From an uncultured Leptotrichia sp. (GTDB lineage: Bacteria; Fusobacteriota; Fusobacteriia; Fusobacteriales; Leptotrichiaceae): DNA of 27,849 nucleotides. The stretch is from contig CALEXX010000053.1 in NCBI GenBank assembly GCA_937925095.1, positions 1-27,849 of the forward strand, given 5' to 3'. The position numbers were made by a program, and so were the translations under genes. A model generated the notes under the pieces. That model was not told the DNA's origin. It was given only the letters and a program-made list of their open reading frames with translations, and made no database searches. Below, piece after piece: positions 1-7,655 of the stretch; the first letter of the stretch is position 1, and every line of letters begins with the position of its first letter.

Positions 1-282
1 GAAGATTTAGAAATTGAAATATGTGATTTAGAAGAAGAATTTGATGATGAAGTAAGTTATTATCAAGATATCGGAAATAATCATTCATATTTACATAAAT
101 TCGGAGGCTATCCTTCATATTGTCAACCTGGTTTAGGTTTAGAAGTTGAAGAAGGTTATCACTTTGTTTTTCAAATTTCCAGTGATGAGGTTGCAAAATA
201 CAATGTAGTAGATTCAGGAAGTTTAATGTTCTTCTATAACGAAAATGAAGATAAATGGGTAATGTATTATGATTTTTATTAA
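1..282 (+). CDS. DUF1963 (YwqG-like) protein, 3' end only
   Basis: This is an open frame from the first base to a TAA at 280-282; the start lies outside the window. The visible 93 residues are acidic and contain HKFGGYPSY followed by a C-terminal GSLMFFYNENEDKW stretch. These match the conserved C-terminal part of the DUF1963/YwqG family (the KxGGYPxxxQ motif, then a 'DSG.L.FF' strand). The biochemical role of the family is unknown and the proteins are cytoplasmic. It ends 19 bp before the next gene, which has its own good ribosome-binding site, so the two may be co-transcribed. Family assignment is by motif memory only. Confidence 0.7.
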   Translation, partial: EDLEIEICDLEEEFDDEVSYYQDIGNNHSYLHKFGGYPSYCQPGLGLEVEEGYHFVFQISSDEVAKYNVVDSGSLMFFYNENEDKWVMYYDFY

Positions 283-301
283 TTAATAGGAGGGAAATAG
301 A

Positions 302-880
302 ATGTTTAACTTAATAGCACCAGGATTAGATATTGATAAAATGGCTAGATCAGTAGCGGCCGGGGAAATAAGTGGGAAAATGATATTTTCAATGATTGCG
401 GGGAGTATTTTCCGATTTATTTTAATACTTTTAGTAATTGAAATTGTGATAGAAACAATGTATAAAAACCGTGTAAAAAATTATAAAGGTGAAGTAGAGG
501 GGGAGATTGTAGAAGTTCTGAATTCTGATAAAGGAGCAATGGCTGGGACTTTTCCAATATACCAGTATGAAGTGAATAATCATAAATATATTGTTAAACC
601 TCTTTTTTTGATTTTTGGCTCTAAGTTAAATCAAAAATATCACGACAGTGAAGATGTAACTTGTATTACATATAGGAGAAAGCATGGAGGAACTAGCAGA
701 ACAAAATATCGTGAAGGAGAAAGCATAATAGTAAAATATAATATTGATGATCCTAAAAAGCATGAAATCCTTAATGATAAAGATAAATTATTCGCATTTA
801 AGGTAGCAAAAATCGGAATAATATTATCTATGATTTTTCCAATTGCTGTTTATATTATGACAATTTTTATAAAAGACTAA
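302..880 (+). CDS. Membrane protein with DUF3592-like domain
   Basis: A 192-residue protein with one hydrophobic segment near residues 30-50 and a second at the C-terminus (about 168-190). The soluble middle reads like a DUF3592 domain: GEVEGEIVEV, then PIYQYEVNNHKYIVKP, then EGESIIVKYNIDDPKKHEI. This is the 'modulation of G..V / P.v.Y.v.G..Y / G..V.V.YnP.NP' pattern of that family. The ATG is preceded by a strong AGGAGG about 8 bases upstream. The N-terminal 25 residues precede the first membrane span and would be cytoplasmic or short extracytoplasmic. The function of the family is unknown. The YRRKHGG insertion in the middle of the domain is basic and not typical. A DUF3592 call is likely but not certain. 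Confidence 0.65.
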   Translation: MFNLIAPGLDIDKMARSVAAGEISGKMIFSMIAGSIFRFILILLVIEIVIETMYKNRVKNYKGEVEGEIVEVLNSDKGAMAGTFPIYQYEVNNHKYIVKPLFLIFGSKLNQKYHDSEDVTCITYRRKHGGTSRTKYREGESIIVKYNIDDPKKHEILNDKDKLFAFKVAKIGIILSMIFPIAVYIMTIFIKD

Positions 881-942
881 ATATAATCTGATAAAAATTA
901 CTAAAATTAATAGTGATAATCTATAAAAACTGTAAAATAAAC

Positions 943-972
943 TTGTATAAATGAAACTATATATGGTAAAAT
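943..972 (+). promoter_or_regulatory. Predicted sigma-70 promoter for the LppM-like gene
   Basis: TTGTAT (943-948) and TAAAAT (967-972) are 18 bp apart, with a TGG extended -10 directly before the -10 box. This lies in the gap between the DUF3592-like gene and the lipoprotein gene and would give a leader of about 120 nt. It is a pattern match only, in a very A/T-rich gap. Confidence 0.4.
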
Positions 973-987
973 ACCAGTACTAGAAAA

Positions 988-1061
988 CTTTTTCAAGGGA
1001 AATAAAATTATAAAAAATTAAGATTTTTAAATAGTAATATTAACATATTCACTTGAAAAAG
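988..1061 (+). repeat. 10-bp inverted repeat in the leader of the LppM-like gene
   Basis: CTTTTTCAAG (988-997) is the exact reverse complement of CTTGAAAAAG (1052-1061), with 54 bases between them. In the transcript the two arms could pair and close a large loop about 40 nt upstream of the start codon. No known riboswitch is recognised inside the loop, which is almost pure A/T. Confidence 0.35.
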
Positions 1062-1103
1062 AGGTTATCATCTGGTAAAAAATGTATAGGAGGAAAAATA
1101 GGG

Positions 1104-2075
1104 ATGAAAATAGGGAAGATAATAAAAGTTATATTGTTTACAATGATATTTTTTATACTGCAAAGCTGTGTAAAAATCGAAACAAGTATGAATATAAACT
1201 CTGATTTATCAGGAACATCAACTTCAGAAGTTTCAATTTTGAAAAATTTAATGCCTGAAGAACAATTGAAAAAAGAAATTGAAAAACTGGGTGTAAAGAA
1301 ATTTGAATTTGAAAAAATAGAATCAGATGATAATTCAGTTGACAAGTATAGTGTAAAGCTTGAATGGAAAACAGAAGAAGAACTTAAGAAAATACTTGCG
1401 TTTATTAATACCGGGATGACAATGTCTGAGCTGAATTCTCCAATAGTGTCTCCGGCAGGTGGAAATAAGGAAAAAAGTAAGGAAAACGTTGAGAATGCAG
1501 AGCAACAGAAAAAAGATGAATCAAAAACTGTTGAGATTAAGCCAAAAGATAAAAATAAAGAAAATGTTGATAAAAGTAGTGAAGAAAAAGTAAAAAAGAA
1601 TATTTTTACTAAGGAACATGGAACTGTAACTGTAAATATGGGTACAGTTAAAATAAATAAGTTAGTTATAAAAGTACACGGTAAAATAATAGCTGATTCT
1701 GTTCAGGAAGGTATAGTTTCAGACGCTAAAGATGAAATAACATTCTATGAAGGAGATAAAGCTGAGTTCAAATATAAAGACAGCAATCTTTTACTTCCAA
1801 TTTTAATAGGTGTGGGAATAGCTATTGCTATTATTGTGATAGGAGCTGTAGCCTTTGTACTGAAGAAAAAGAATAAGGAAAAAGCTGAAGAGGAAGAATA
1901 TGATGAGTTTGCTGAAGAAGCAAAGGATGAAATGGAAAAAAAGGAAGCAGCAGAAGAAAAAGAAAAAATAGAAGAAGCTGTAAATGAAATTTCAGGAGAA
2001 GTGACAGAAATCTCAGAGGACAACGAAATTAAACCTGAAAATGATAATGATGAAGAAGAGAAAATTTCAGAATAA
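1104..2075 (+). CDS. LppM-like lipoprotein with C-terminal membrane span and acidic tail
   Basis: I start this at ATG 1104 because AGGAGG (1088-1093) sits 10 bases before it. The longer TTG start at 1053 has no ribosome-binding site and would spoil the signal peptide. The 323-residue product begins with a lipoprotein signal ending in LQSC, so Cys22 should be lipidated by Lgt, which is encoded at the end of this window. Residues 22-100 resemble the LppM/DUF3153 domain (KIETSMNINSDLSGT..SEVSI). A lysine/glutamate-rich linker covers about 120-165. A second small beta-rich part is followed by a clear membrane span at 229-253. The last 70 residues are a highly charged E/K tail. Anchoring by both a lipid and a span would place the tail in the cytoplasm if the protein stays in the inner membrane. 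The function is unknown. Confidence 0.75.
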   Translation: MKIGKIIKVILFTMIFFILQSCVKIETSMNINSDLSGTSTSEVSILKNLMPEEQLKKEIEKLGVKKFEFEKIESDDNSVDKYSVKLEWKTEEELKKILAFINTGMTMSELNSPIVSPAGGNKEKSKENVENAEQQKKDESKTVEIKPKDKNKENVDKSSEEKVKKNIFTKEHGTVTVNMGTVKINKLVIKVHGKIIADSVQEGIVSDAKDEITFYEGDKAEFKYKDSNLLLPILIGVGIAIAIIVIGAVAFVLKKKNKEKAEEEEYDEFAEEAKDEMEKKEAAEEKEKIEEAVNEISGEVTEISEDNEIKPENDNDEEEKISE

Positions 2076-2086
2076 AAAATTATAAT

Positions 2087-2118
2087 AAAAAATATGACAC
2101 ACTGATGTCATATTTTTT
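2087..2118 (+). terminator. Rho-independent terminator after the LppM-like gene
   Basis: A perfect 13-bp stem, AAAAAATATGACA (2087-2099) and TGTCATATTTTTT (2106-2118), with a 6-base loop. The T-run lies in the 3' arm. It sits 11 bp after the stop codon. The A-run in the 5' arm makes it symmetrical, but there is no leftward gene to serve. Confidence 0.8.
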
Positions 2119-2180
2119 GTATTATAATATCTATAGAAAATTTAAAACAATATAAATAAATTGATAAAGGTGGTACAATT

Positions 2181-2654
2181 ATGAAATACGAAATAGTAGA
2201 AATTAAAGAAAAAACTCTTGTTGGATTTAAAACAAGAGTGAAAGATGATGAAACAATGTCTGAAAAAATTTCAGATTTATGGAAAAAACTGTATTCTGAA
2301 AAAGGTGCCAAAAATATAAAGGACAGAATTGACAATAATACTATTGGAGTCTACTATAATTATAGTAATGAAAATGGCTTTGAGTACGACTGCCTTACAG
2401 GCTGTGAAGTGAAAAATAAAATTGATGAGATCCCTGAAAATATGATAAAAATACAAATTCCAGAGGGAAAATATGCAAAATTTATAGTTATCGGAAATCC
2501 TGAAAAAGCTGTTGGAGAATTTTGGTATAAATTTTGGGAAGAATTTGGGAAGGAAAAATCTGATATAAGAAATTATACTTATGATTTTGAAGAATATATA
2601 GCAGGTAATGATTATGAAAATACGGAAATTCACATTTATATCAGTATAAAATAA
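2181..2654 (+). CDS. GyrI-like / AraC effector-binding domain protein
   Basis: A 157-residue cytoplasmic protein that consists of only the effector-binding (GyrI-like) fold: MKYEIVEIKEKTLVGFKTRV, then IGVYYNY, YDCLTGCEV, IPEGKYAKFIVIG and a C-terminal FEEY...EIHIYISIK. These strands match the Cass2/BmrR-type ligand-binding module that elsewhere is fused to AraC or MerR DNA-binding domains. No helix-turn-helix is present, so it probably binds small, often cationic, molecules alone or acts as a scavenger. The start is supported by AAAGGTGG nine bases upstream. The gene is 19 bp ahead of a second GyrI-like gene and shares a terminator with it. The ligand is unknown. Confidence 0.8.
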   Translation: MKYEIVEIKEKTLVGFKTRVKDDETMSEKISDLWKKLYSEKGAKNIKDRIDNNTIGVYYNYSNENGFEYDCLTGCEVKNKIDEIPENMIKIQIPEGKYAKFIVIGNPEKAVGEFWYKFWEEFGKEKSDIRNYTYDFEEYIAGNDYENTEIHIYISIK

Positions 2655-2673
2655 TAATTAGGAGATAATAATT

Positions 2674-3306
2674 ATGGTATTTGATTTTAAAAAAGAATTT
2701 AAAAGATTTTATAAACCATCAGAGAATCCTGAAATTATAGAAATCCCTAAAATGAATTTTATAGCAGTACGGGGAAAAGGAAATCCCAATGAGAAAGAAG
2801 GGGAATATCAGAAAGCCATTGAAATGTTATACGGAGTTGCCTATACCCTTAAAATGAGCTACAGGACGCAATATAAAATTGAAGGATTTTTTGAATATGT
2901 TGTTCCTCCGTTGGAAGGACTCTGGTGGCAGGAAAATGTAAAGCATGAAAATTATATGTTAAACAAGGAATTATTTAACTGGATTTCTTTAATTAGAGTG
3001 CCTGATTTTATTAAAAAGGAAGATGTAGAATGGGCTATAAAATGTGCTACTGAAAAAAAGAAAAAAGATTTTTCAAAAGTTGAATTTTTCAGCTATAATG
3101 AAGGGCTTTGCATACAATGTATGCATATAGGAAGCTACAATGAAGAACCTGAAACTATCCAAAGAATGAATGAATTTGCACAAAATAATGGATATAATAT
3201 AGAATTAACAGAAAAAAGATATCATCATGAAATTTATTTAAGTGATCCAAGAAAGGCAGATATAAATAAACTGAAGACAGTGATAAGACAGCCTGTCAAA
3301 AAATAA
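2674..3306 (+). CDS. GyrI-like small-molecule-binding domain protein (COG4832 type)
   Basis: A 210-residue soluble protein. It begins MVFDFKKEFKRFYKPSENPE and continues IIEIPKMNFIAVRGKGNPNE, the characteristic start of the longer GyrI-like family. GLWWQEN and GLCIQCMHIGSYNEEP follow in the ligand-pocket half, and YHHEIYLSDPRK near the end. Family members of about 200-215 residues are common in Firmicutes and Fusobacteria and some have been linked to binding or hydrolysing toxic cyclopropanoids. This activity has not been shown here. It is translated after the shorter GyrI-like gene, with GGAGA upstream, and is likely part of the same transcript. The two are only distantly related in sequence, so this is not a recent duplication. 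Confidence 0.85.
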   Translation: MVFDFKKEFKRFYKPSENPEIIEIPKMNFIAVRGKGNPNEKEGEYQKAIEMLYGVAYTLKMSYRTQYKIEGFFEYVVPPLEGLWWQENVKHENYMLNKELFNWISLIRVPDFIKKEDVEWAIKCATEKKKKDFSKVEFFSYNEGLCIQCMHIGSYNEEPETIQRMNEFAQNNGYNIELTEKRYHHEIYLSDPRKADINKLKTVIRQPVKK

Positions 3307-3357
3307 AGAATTTAAAAGTAAAGTATTAAAATAAGAGTATTGCAAAGAAGTGGAAGT

Positions 3358-3400
3358 CCATTCCAGTTGATAGCTTATCAGCCGGAATGGATAATTTTTT
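3358..3400 (+). terminator. Rho-independent terminator after the GyrI-like pair
   Basis: CCATTCC (3358-3364) pairs with GGAATGG (3384-3390). Inside it TGATA pairs with TATCA around a GCT loop, giving a nearly continuous stem. ATAATTTTTT (3391-3400) follows. It serves rightward transcription. The stop codon of the oppositely oriented GH16 gene lies in the T-tract, so the two convergent transcripts meet here. Confidence 0.85.
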
Positions 3401-4394
3401 ATCGGGGAACTTTAGAAGGAATAAACACCCGAATATAGTCAATATAGCTTTTTGCAGAATTTATTTTCTTTGAAGGATAGCCGTTTCCACCTACGCCTCC
3501 CTGAAACATAATATTCCATGTAGAATTTAATCTATTGTCAGATATTGAATCTTCAATAAATTTATTATATACATCAGTTCCATGCAAATCTGTAGCAAAG
3601 GAATAGGTTTTTTCGTTATCAACCCAATAAGTAATAATTGCTTCATTAGGATTTGAAGATGGTTCTACCGATACAGAATAAACGTGGAAATCATTTTGGA
3701 CACTGGATTTTACAGCATAGTTTTTTTTGCCTCCATTTACTAGATTTTTTTGAAGCGTTCCAGTTTTTTTGTTGTGCAGATGAATTGACTGCGTAACTAC
3801 ATTTTTTCCATTCGTTGGTGTGAAAAACTCTCCTATATCCAACTCTGCAATAGAAGCCCCTTTATAATGGGTTATCCAGGGAGCATGCCAGAAACCTTCT
3901 TCATTTGCAATTTTTGCTCTTACATCAATTCTTAAATACAGGGGATAGAAAACTTTTGCAGGCTTAGGGGCATATCTACCACCTGATGTAATAAATCCTG
4001 AATTCCATGCCTCATAAGACGCTCCGTCAGGAGTTGCAATTGTTTTACCCTTCATTCTTTTTGAAGTTATTACTAAGACTCCATTTCCCTGGGAGTCAGT
4101 TGTTTCTGAAACTTGGCTCGCATTGTAAAACTGAATCATTCCCTGCGGCTGACCATAAGTATTGTTATTGTCATACAAAGACCATTTACTAGTATCAATA
4201 TGATTATCATTAAATTCATCTCCACCATAATACTCCCAACGTTCACTTTCGGTGTAAGCACGAATTGTTGAATTTTTAGCAGGTGGTGAAGGCTTTACTG
4301 CTTTTTTATTTTGTAAGGTGTTGGAATTAGATTCGCTTATACTCAGCAATATAGATATAAGGCATAATGATTTTATACAAAAAAATTTTTTCAT
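3399..4394 (-). CDS. Secreted glycoside hydrolase family 16 protein
   Basis: The 331-residue product has an N-terminal signal sequence (hydrophobic to about residue 20) and then a GH16 beta-jelly-roll domain. WEYYGGDEFND marks the domain start. NSGFITSGGRYAP and GFWHAPWITHY are substrate-cleft segments. AELDIGEFF holds the catalytic ExDxxE motif, with Glu184 expected as nucleophile, Asp186 as helper and Glu189 as acid/base. The ExDxxE form is that of laminarinase-like rather than lichenase-like enzymes, so a beta-1,3-glucan or a marine or host beta-galactan is the likely substrate type, but specificity cannot be read here. SD GAAAGGAAG precedes the ATG. There is no carbohydrate-binding module. 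The gene stands alone and converges on the GyrI-like operon. Confidence 0.88.
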   Translation of the reverse strand: MKKFFCIKSLCLISILLSISESNSNTLQNKKAVKPSPPAKNSTIRAYTESERWEYYGGDEFNDNHIDTSKWSLYDNNNTYGQPQGMIQFYNASQVSETTDSQGNGVLVITSKRMKGKTIATPDGASYEAWNSGFITSGGRYAPKPAKVFYPLYLRIDVRAKIANEEGFWHAPWITHYKGASIAELDIGEFFTPTNGKNVVTQSIHLHNKKTGTLQKNLVNGGKKNYAVKSSVQNDFHVYSVSVEPSSNPNEAIITYWVDNEKTYSFATDLHGTDVYNKFIEDSISDNRLNSTWNIMFQGGVGGNGYPSKKINSAKSYIDYIRVFIPSKVPR

Positions 4395-4617
4395 AATAAT
4401 CTTCCTTTCAAATTATGCAAATTTTAAAAGATATTGCAAAATATTTTTGATTTTATAATATTTATTGTACATCATAAATAATAGAAAAATTTATAAAGTG
4501 CAAGTAAATTTCATTTGATATCACTTTAAAATTTAGAAGTTATTTAGAAAAACTTATTTTACCTCATATTATTTAGAGTTTACACAAAATTTATTATATA
4601 CCTTATTCAATAATTTT

Positions 4618-5181
4618 TTACTCTGTTATCTTTTTTACAACCTTACATGGGACACCAGCTGCCACAACTCCAGAAGGGATATCTTTAGTAACAACACTTC
4701 CTGCAGCAATTACAACATCACTCCCAATTGTAACTCCTGGCATAACATGGACACCAGCTCCAAACCACACATTATTTCCAACAGTTATTGGTTTTGCATA
4801 TTCCAGTCCTGCATTTCTACGCTCACTGTCCAAAGGATGCCCTGCGGTATAAAATCCGCAATTTGGTGCAACAAAGACATTATCTCCGAATATTACCTTT
4901 GCTCCATCCAAAATTACAACATTATGATTACTGTAAAAATTTTCTCCAAGTTCAATATTATAACCATAATCACACCAAAATGGTGCTGTTACTGTGAAAT
5001 TTTCTTTTGTCTTTCCAAATAATTTTTTTAAAATTTCATTTTGTTTTTCAATTTCTGAAGGCTTTACTGAGTAGTTATACTCAAAACACAAATCCTTGGC
5101 TTTCATTCTTTCTTTCAGAAGCTCCTCATCGTAATTTGCATCATAGATCAATCCTGCTAACATTTTTTCCTTTTCTGTCAT
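4618..5181 (-). CDS. Maltose/galactoside-type O-acetyltransferase (left-handed beta-helix)
   Basis: A 187-residue acetyl-CoA-dependent sugar O-acetyltransferase of the Maa/LacA class. It opens with MTEKEKMLAGLIYDANYDEEL, the usual N-terminal Mac helix domain. Hexapeptide turns follow: IELGENFYSNHNVVILDGAKVIFGDN, then VGNNVWFGAGVHVMPGVTIG and DVVIAAGSVVTKDIP. The catalytic His is in FYTAGHPLD. It ends VAAGVPCKVVKKI, as in the family, and length is full. The enzyme acts in the cytoplasm on free mono- or disaccharides, probably as a detoxification step. It lies between the GH16 gene and the sensor kinase gene on the same strand. The 36-bp gap from the kinase would allow read-through from that operon. 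The exact acceptor sugar is not predictable. Confidence 0.9.
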   Translation of the reverse strand: MTEKEKMLAGLIYDANYDEELLKERMKAKDLCFEYNYSVKPSEIEKQNEILKKLFGKTKENFTVTAPFWCDYGYNIELGENFYSNHNVVILDGAKVIFGDNVFVAPNCGFYTAGHPLDSERRNAGLEYAKPITVGNNVWFGAGVHVMPGVTIGSDVVIAAGSVVTKDIPSGVVAAGVPCKVVKKITE

Positions 5182-5217
5182 CTGTTATTCCCCTTTCCAA
5201 GTTATCTGATTGTATTT

Positions 5218-6756
5218 CTATTTTATAGGAAAAATAAATGAAAAAACAGTTTCCTCATTAGGAATACTGGAAACAGATATTTCAATATCGTGTCTTATTG
5301 CAATCTGTTTAGCAATTGCAAGGCCTAATCCCATTCCACTTTCATTATTTTCCCCTTCAGATTTATGAAAACGTTCAAATATATTATTAATATCCTTATC
5401 AGCAATCCCATTTCCTTTATTTGAAATATCCATTTTAATACCTTTTATTCCATTTTCTGATACAGTTTTTCCAATATTAATTTTAATAGGAGTATTTTCA
5501 TAAGAAAATTTAATCGCATTATCCAGTATTATAATTATCATCTGTCTTATACGGAAGTAATCTCCCTCAAAAATGTAGTCATTCGAATTTTCATTACATG
5601 TAACAGTAATGTCTATATTTCTTAATCCAGCAGGTTGTTTCATACTTCTTGCTGCATCATTTGCAATTTCGTATAAACTAAGTGGAGATTTTTCAATAGA
5701 AAAATCAGTGTTTTGCAGCTTTGACAAATCAATCAGGTCATTTATCAATTTCTGAAGGTGAATACTTTCAGAAAGTATCTGCTTGTGATATTCATCGATT
5801 CTTTCAGGCTCAGTAATAATGTTATCACAAAGTGCTTCCATTGAACCTCTGATTACAGTAACAGGAGTTCGTAGTTCGTGAGATACATTTATAATAAAAT
5901 CCTGTCTCATTTTTTCAAAATGTTCACTTTCCTTTGAACTTTTAAAAAGCTGTATAGCCAGTTTATCTATAGTTTGAGCAAGATTTCCAATTTCGTCATT
6001 CTGCTTGATATCTGTCTGAGCTTCATAATCTCCTTCAGAAAGCAGTATAGCTGTATTTTTTATCTTATTCAGAGGTTTTGTAAAACTTAACGAAAGCAGT
6101 ATGGCACTAATACTTGCAAGAATAAGAGCCACGAAGATACTTATAACAAGAGTATAAATACCGTTATTTAATGCTGTAGAAAGATTTTCAATAGGAGAAT
6201 GAAGTAAAACAACTCCGACAACTTCACCATTTTTGAAAATAGGAGCTGCAGTAGTCAGAGCTTTTTTATCTAAAAATTCATTGAAATCTTCGGTTGTATT
6301 AACTGTACCTTTAAATGCAGTACTTACAGCTTTTTCAGCATTTGGAGGTAAAATTCTGTATGTTTCAGGAACATTTCTTTCAGGAGTATCCTTTTCCTGA
6401 ATAATGGAGCCTGAATCTTTTTCTATGACCCAAACTTTTGCCATTGCAATATCTTCAATCATACGCATGTTTTTACGATGCTGCTTTCTGTCTCCATGTT
6501 CCTTAAGCTCAATCTTTGGTTTATCAGCATACCAAAACCTTGAAATTGTTTCAGATACCTTCAAAGCTCTTATTTCGAGATTTCTTTTATTTAGATTGAT
6601 AGTATTTCTTACATACATTGAAGCAAAGACGCTTCCTGCAACAACAGAAAAAAGAAGTAGTGAAATTCCAAAATAAAAAACCAGTTTAAGAAAAATTCTA
6701 CTTTTAAAATTTATTTTTTCATTTTTTATATATTTTATATTTTTAAAAATGTTCAT
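5218..6756 (-). CDS. Sensor histidine kinase (HAMP-HisKA-HATPase)
   Basis: I choose ATG 6756, because AAGGAT lies seven bases before it. The upstream TTG (6795) and ATG (6786) lack a ribosome-binding site and overlap or abut the end of the response-regulator gene. The 512-residue protein has a membrane span at about 22-47, an extracytoplasmic sensor region of about 150 residues, a second span at about 200-225, and a HAMP linker (KPLNKIKNTAILLSEGDYEA). The HisKA box NVSHELRTP carries the phospho-acceptor His at about 293. N-box ILDNAIKF, NKGNGI and SGMGLGLAIAK form the ATP site. It should autophosphorylate and pass phosphate to the response regulator whose gene ends 22 bp upstream. The signal is unknown. 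The adjacent divergent secreted protein suggests an envelope-related cue (inference). Confidence 0.93.
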   Translation of the reverse strand: MNIFKNIKYIKNEKINFKSRIFLKLVFYFGISLLLFSVVAGSVFASMYVRNTINLNKRNLEIRALKVSETISRFWYADKPKIELKEHGDRKQHRKNMRMIEDIAMAKVWVIEKDSGSIIQEKDTPERNVPETYRILPPNAEKAVSTAFKGTVNTTEDFNEFLDKKALTTAAPIFKNGEVVGVVLLHSPIENLSTALNNGIYTLVISIFVALILASISAILLSLSFTKPLNKIKNTAILLSEGDYEAQTDIKQNDEIGNLAQTIDKLAIQLFKSSKESEHFEKMRQDFIINVSHELRTPVTVIRGSMEALCDNIITEPERIDEYHKQILSESIHLQKLINDLIDLSKLQNTDFSIEKSPLSLYEIANDAARSMKQPAGLRNIDITVTCNENSNDYIFEGDYFRIRQMIIIILDNAIKFSYENTPIKINIGKTVSENGIKGIKMDISNKGNGIADKDINNIFERFHKSEGENNESGMGLGLAIAKQIAIRHDIEISVSSIPNEETVFSFIFPIK

Positions 6757-6778
6757 AGCAGTTATCCTTATAATTTTT

Positions 6779-7468
6779 TTAGTCATGAATGTCAAATTTA
6801 TACCCTACACCCCATATGGTTTTTATATTCCATGCTTCATGCTCATAGTTGTCAAGTTTTGCACGAAGTCTCTTTATATGCGAGTCAACAGTTCTGCTAT
6901 CTCCAAAATAGTCATATCCCCATATGGAATCCAGGAGGGTTTCCCTTGTAAAAACTTTATTCTGATTAGTAGAAAGAAGCCAGAGAAGTTCTATCTCCTT
7001 TCTTGTAAGGGAAATTTCTTCATCATTTATTTTTACAGTAAAATCACTTAAATTAATTGTAAGGTTATCATATGAAAAAATTTTCTCCTGATTAAGATTT
7101 TCATTTGGAATAACCCGTCTCAAAATAGCATGGATTCTAGCAATAACTTCTCCAGGAGAGAAGGGCTTTACAATATAGTCATCAGCTCCTGTTTCAAGCC
7201 CCATTATTCTTTCAAAATCTTCACCTCTTGCAGTAATCATTATAATCGGAACATTTGAAAAAGTTCTGACTTCCTTGCATACATCAAGACCATTTTTTTT
7301 AGGCATCATAATATCAAGAAGAACAATATCAAATTTTTCATTTTTTATTTTATTTAGAGTTTCTTCACCATCGTGGGTAAAGAAAACATTGAAATTATTT
7401 TTTTTACAGTATTCACTTAAAATAGACACAATCTGTCTATTATCATCGGCAATTAAAACATTATACAT
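6779..7468 (-). CDS. OmpR/PhoB-family response regulator
   Basis: A 229-residue two-domain regulator. The receiver domain shows the acidic pair at residues 8-9 (ADD), phospho-acceptor Asp52 in LLDIMMP, Thr79 in MITA and Lys101 in KPFSP. The C-terminal winged helix includes SLTRKEIELLWLL and RTVDSHIKRLRAKL (the recognition helix) and ends WGVGYKFD, typical of the family. AAGGATAAAGAA precedes the ATG. It is the first gene of an operon with the histidine kinase. A divergent secreted-protein gene shares its upstream region, which contains a perfect palindrome (7573-7589); it is a plausible target or autoregulatory region. The signal and regulon cannot be read from the sequence. Confidence 0.95.
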   Translation of the reverse strand: MYNVLIADDNRQIVSILSEYCKKNNFNVFFTHDGEETLNKIKNEKFDIVLLDIMMPKKNGLDVCKEVRTFSNVPIIMITARGEDFERIMGLETGADDYIVKPFSPGEVIARIHAILRRVIPNENLNQEKIFSYDNLTINLSDFTVKINDEEISLTRKEIELLWLLSTNQNKVFTRETLLDSIWGYDYFGDSRTVDSHIKRLRAKLDNYEHEAWNIKTIWGVGYKFDIHD

Positions 7469-7572
7469 TTCTTTATCCTTTGCATTTTTATTTTTAATTC
7501 TATCATAGATTCAATAAAAAAAGAATATTTAGCATAAAATACTTTTCAAATTTAAGAAAAAGAAAAAAGTCA

Positions 7573-7589
7573 TAATTTTGTCAAAATTA
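7573..7589. promoter_or_regulatory. 17-bp perfect palindrome, candidate operator
   Basis: TAATTTTGTCAAAATTA is an 8+1+8 perfect inverted repeat. It lies in the 187-bp control region between the divergent response-regulator gene and the small secreted-protein gene. OmpR-type regulators usually bind direct repeats, so another regulator, or a dimer in head-to-head form, would be needed. In such A/T-rich DNA a palindrome of this size can occur about once in the window by chance; its location is what makes it notable. Confidence 0.4.
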
Positions 7590-7655
7590 GATGATATTAT
7601 GTTCCCATAGAGAAAAGGAAATCTCTAAAAAATAAAAATAATGGAGGAAATTAAT

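Noticed and set aside
1745..2023. Long antisense frame opposite the charged tail of the LppM-like gene, and similar frames opposite other genes (such as 16414-16638, 20523-20840, 25357-25764).
   Set aside because: They are low-complexity mirror frames of real coding regions, without ribosome sites or recognisable protein features.
6757..6795. Longer TTG or ATG start for the histidine kinase overlapping the response-regulator gene.
   Set aside because: No ribosome-binding site there, whereas AAGGAT is well placed before ATG 6756. The same argument removed TTG starts at 1053 and 10337 and the GTG at 14599.
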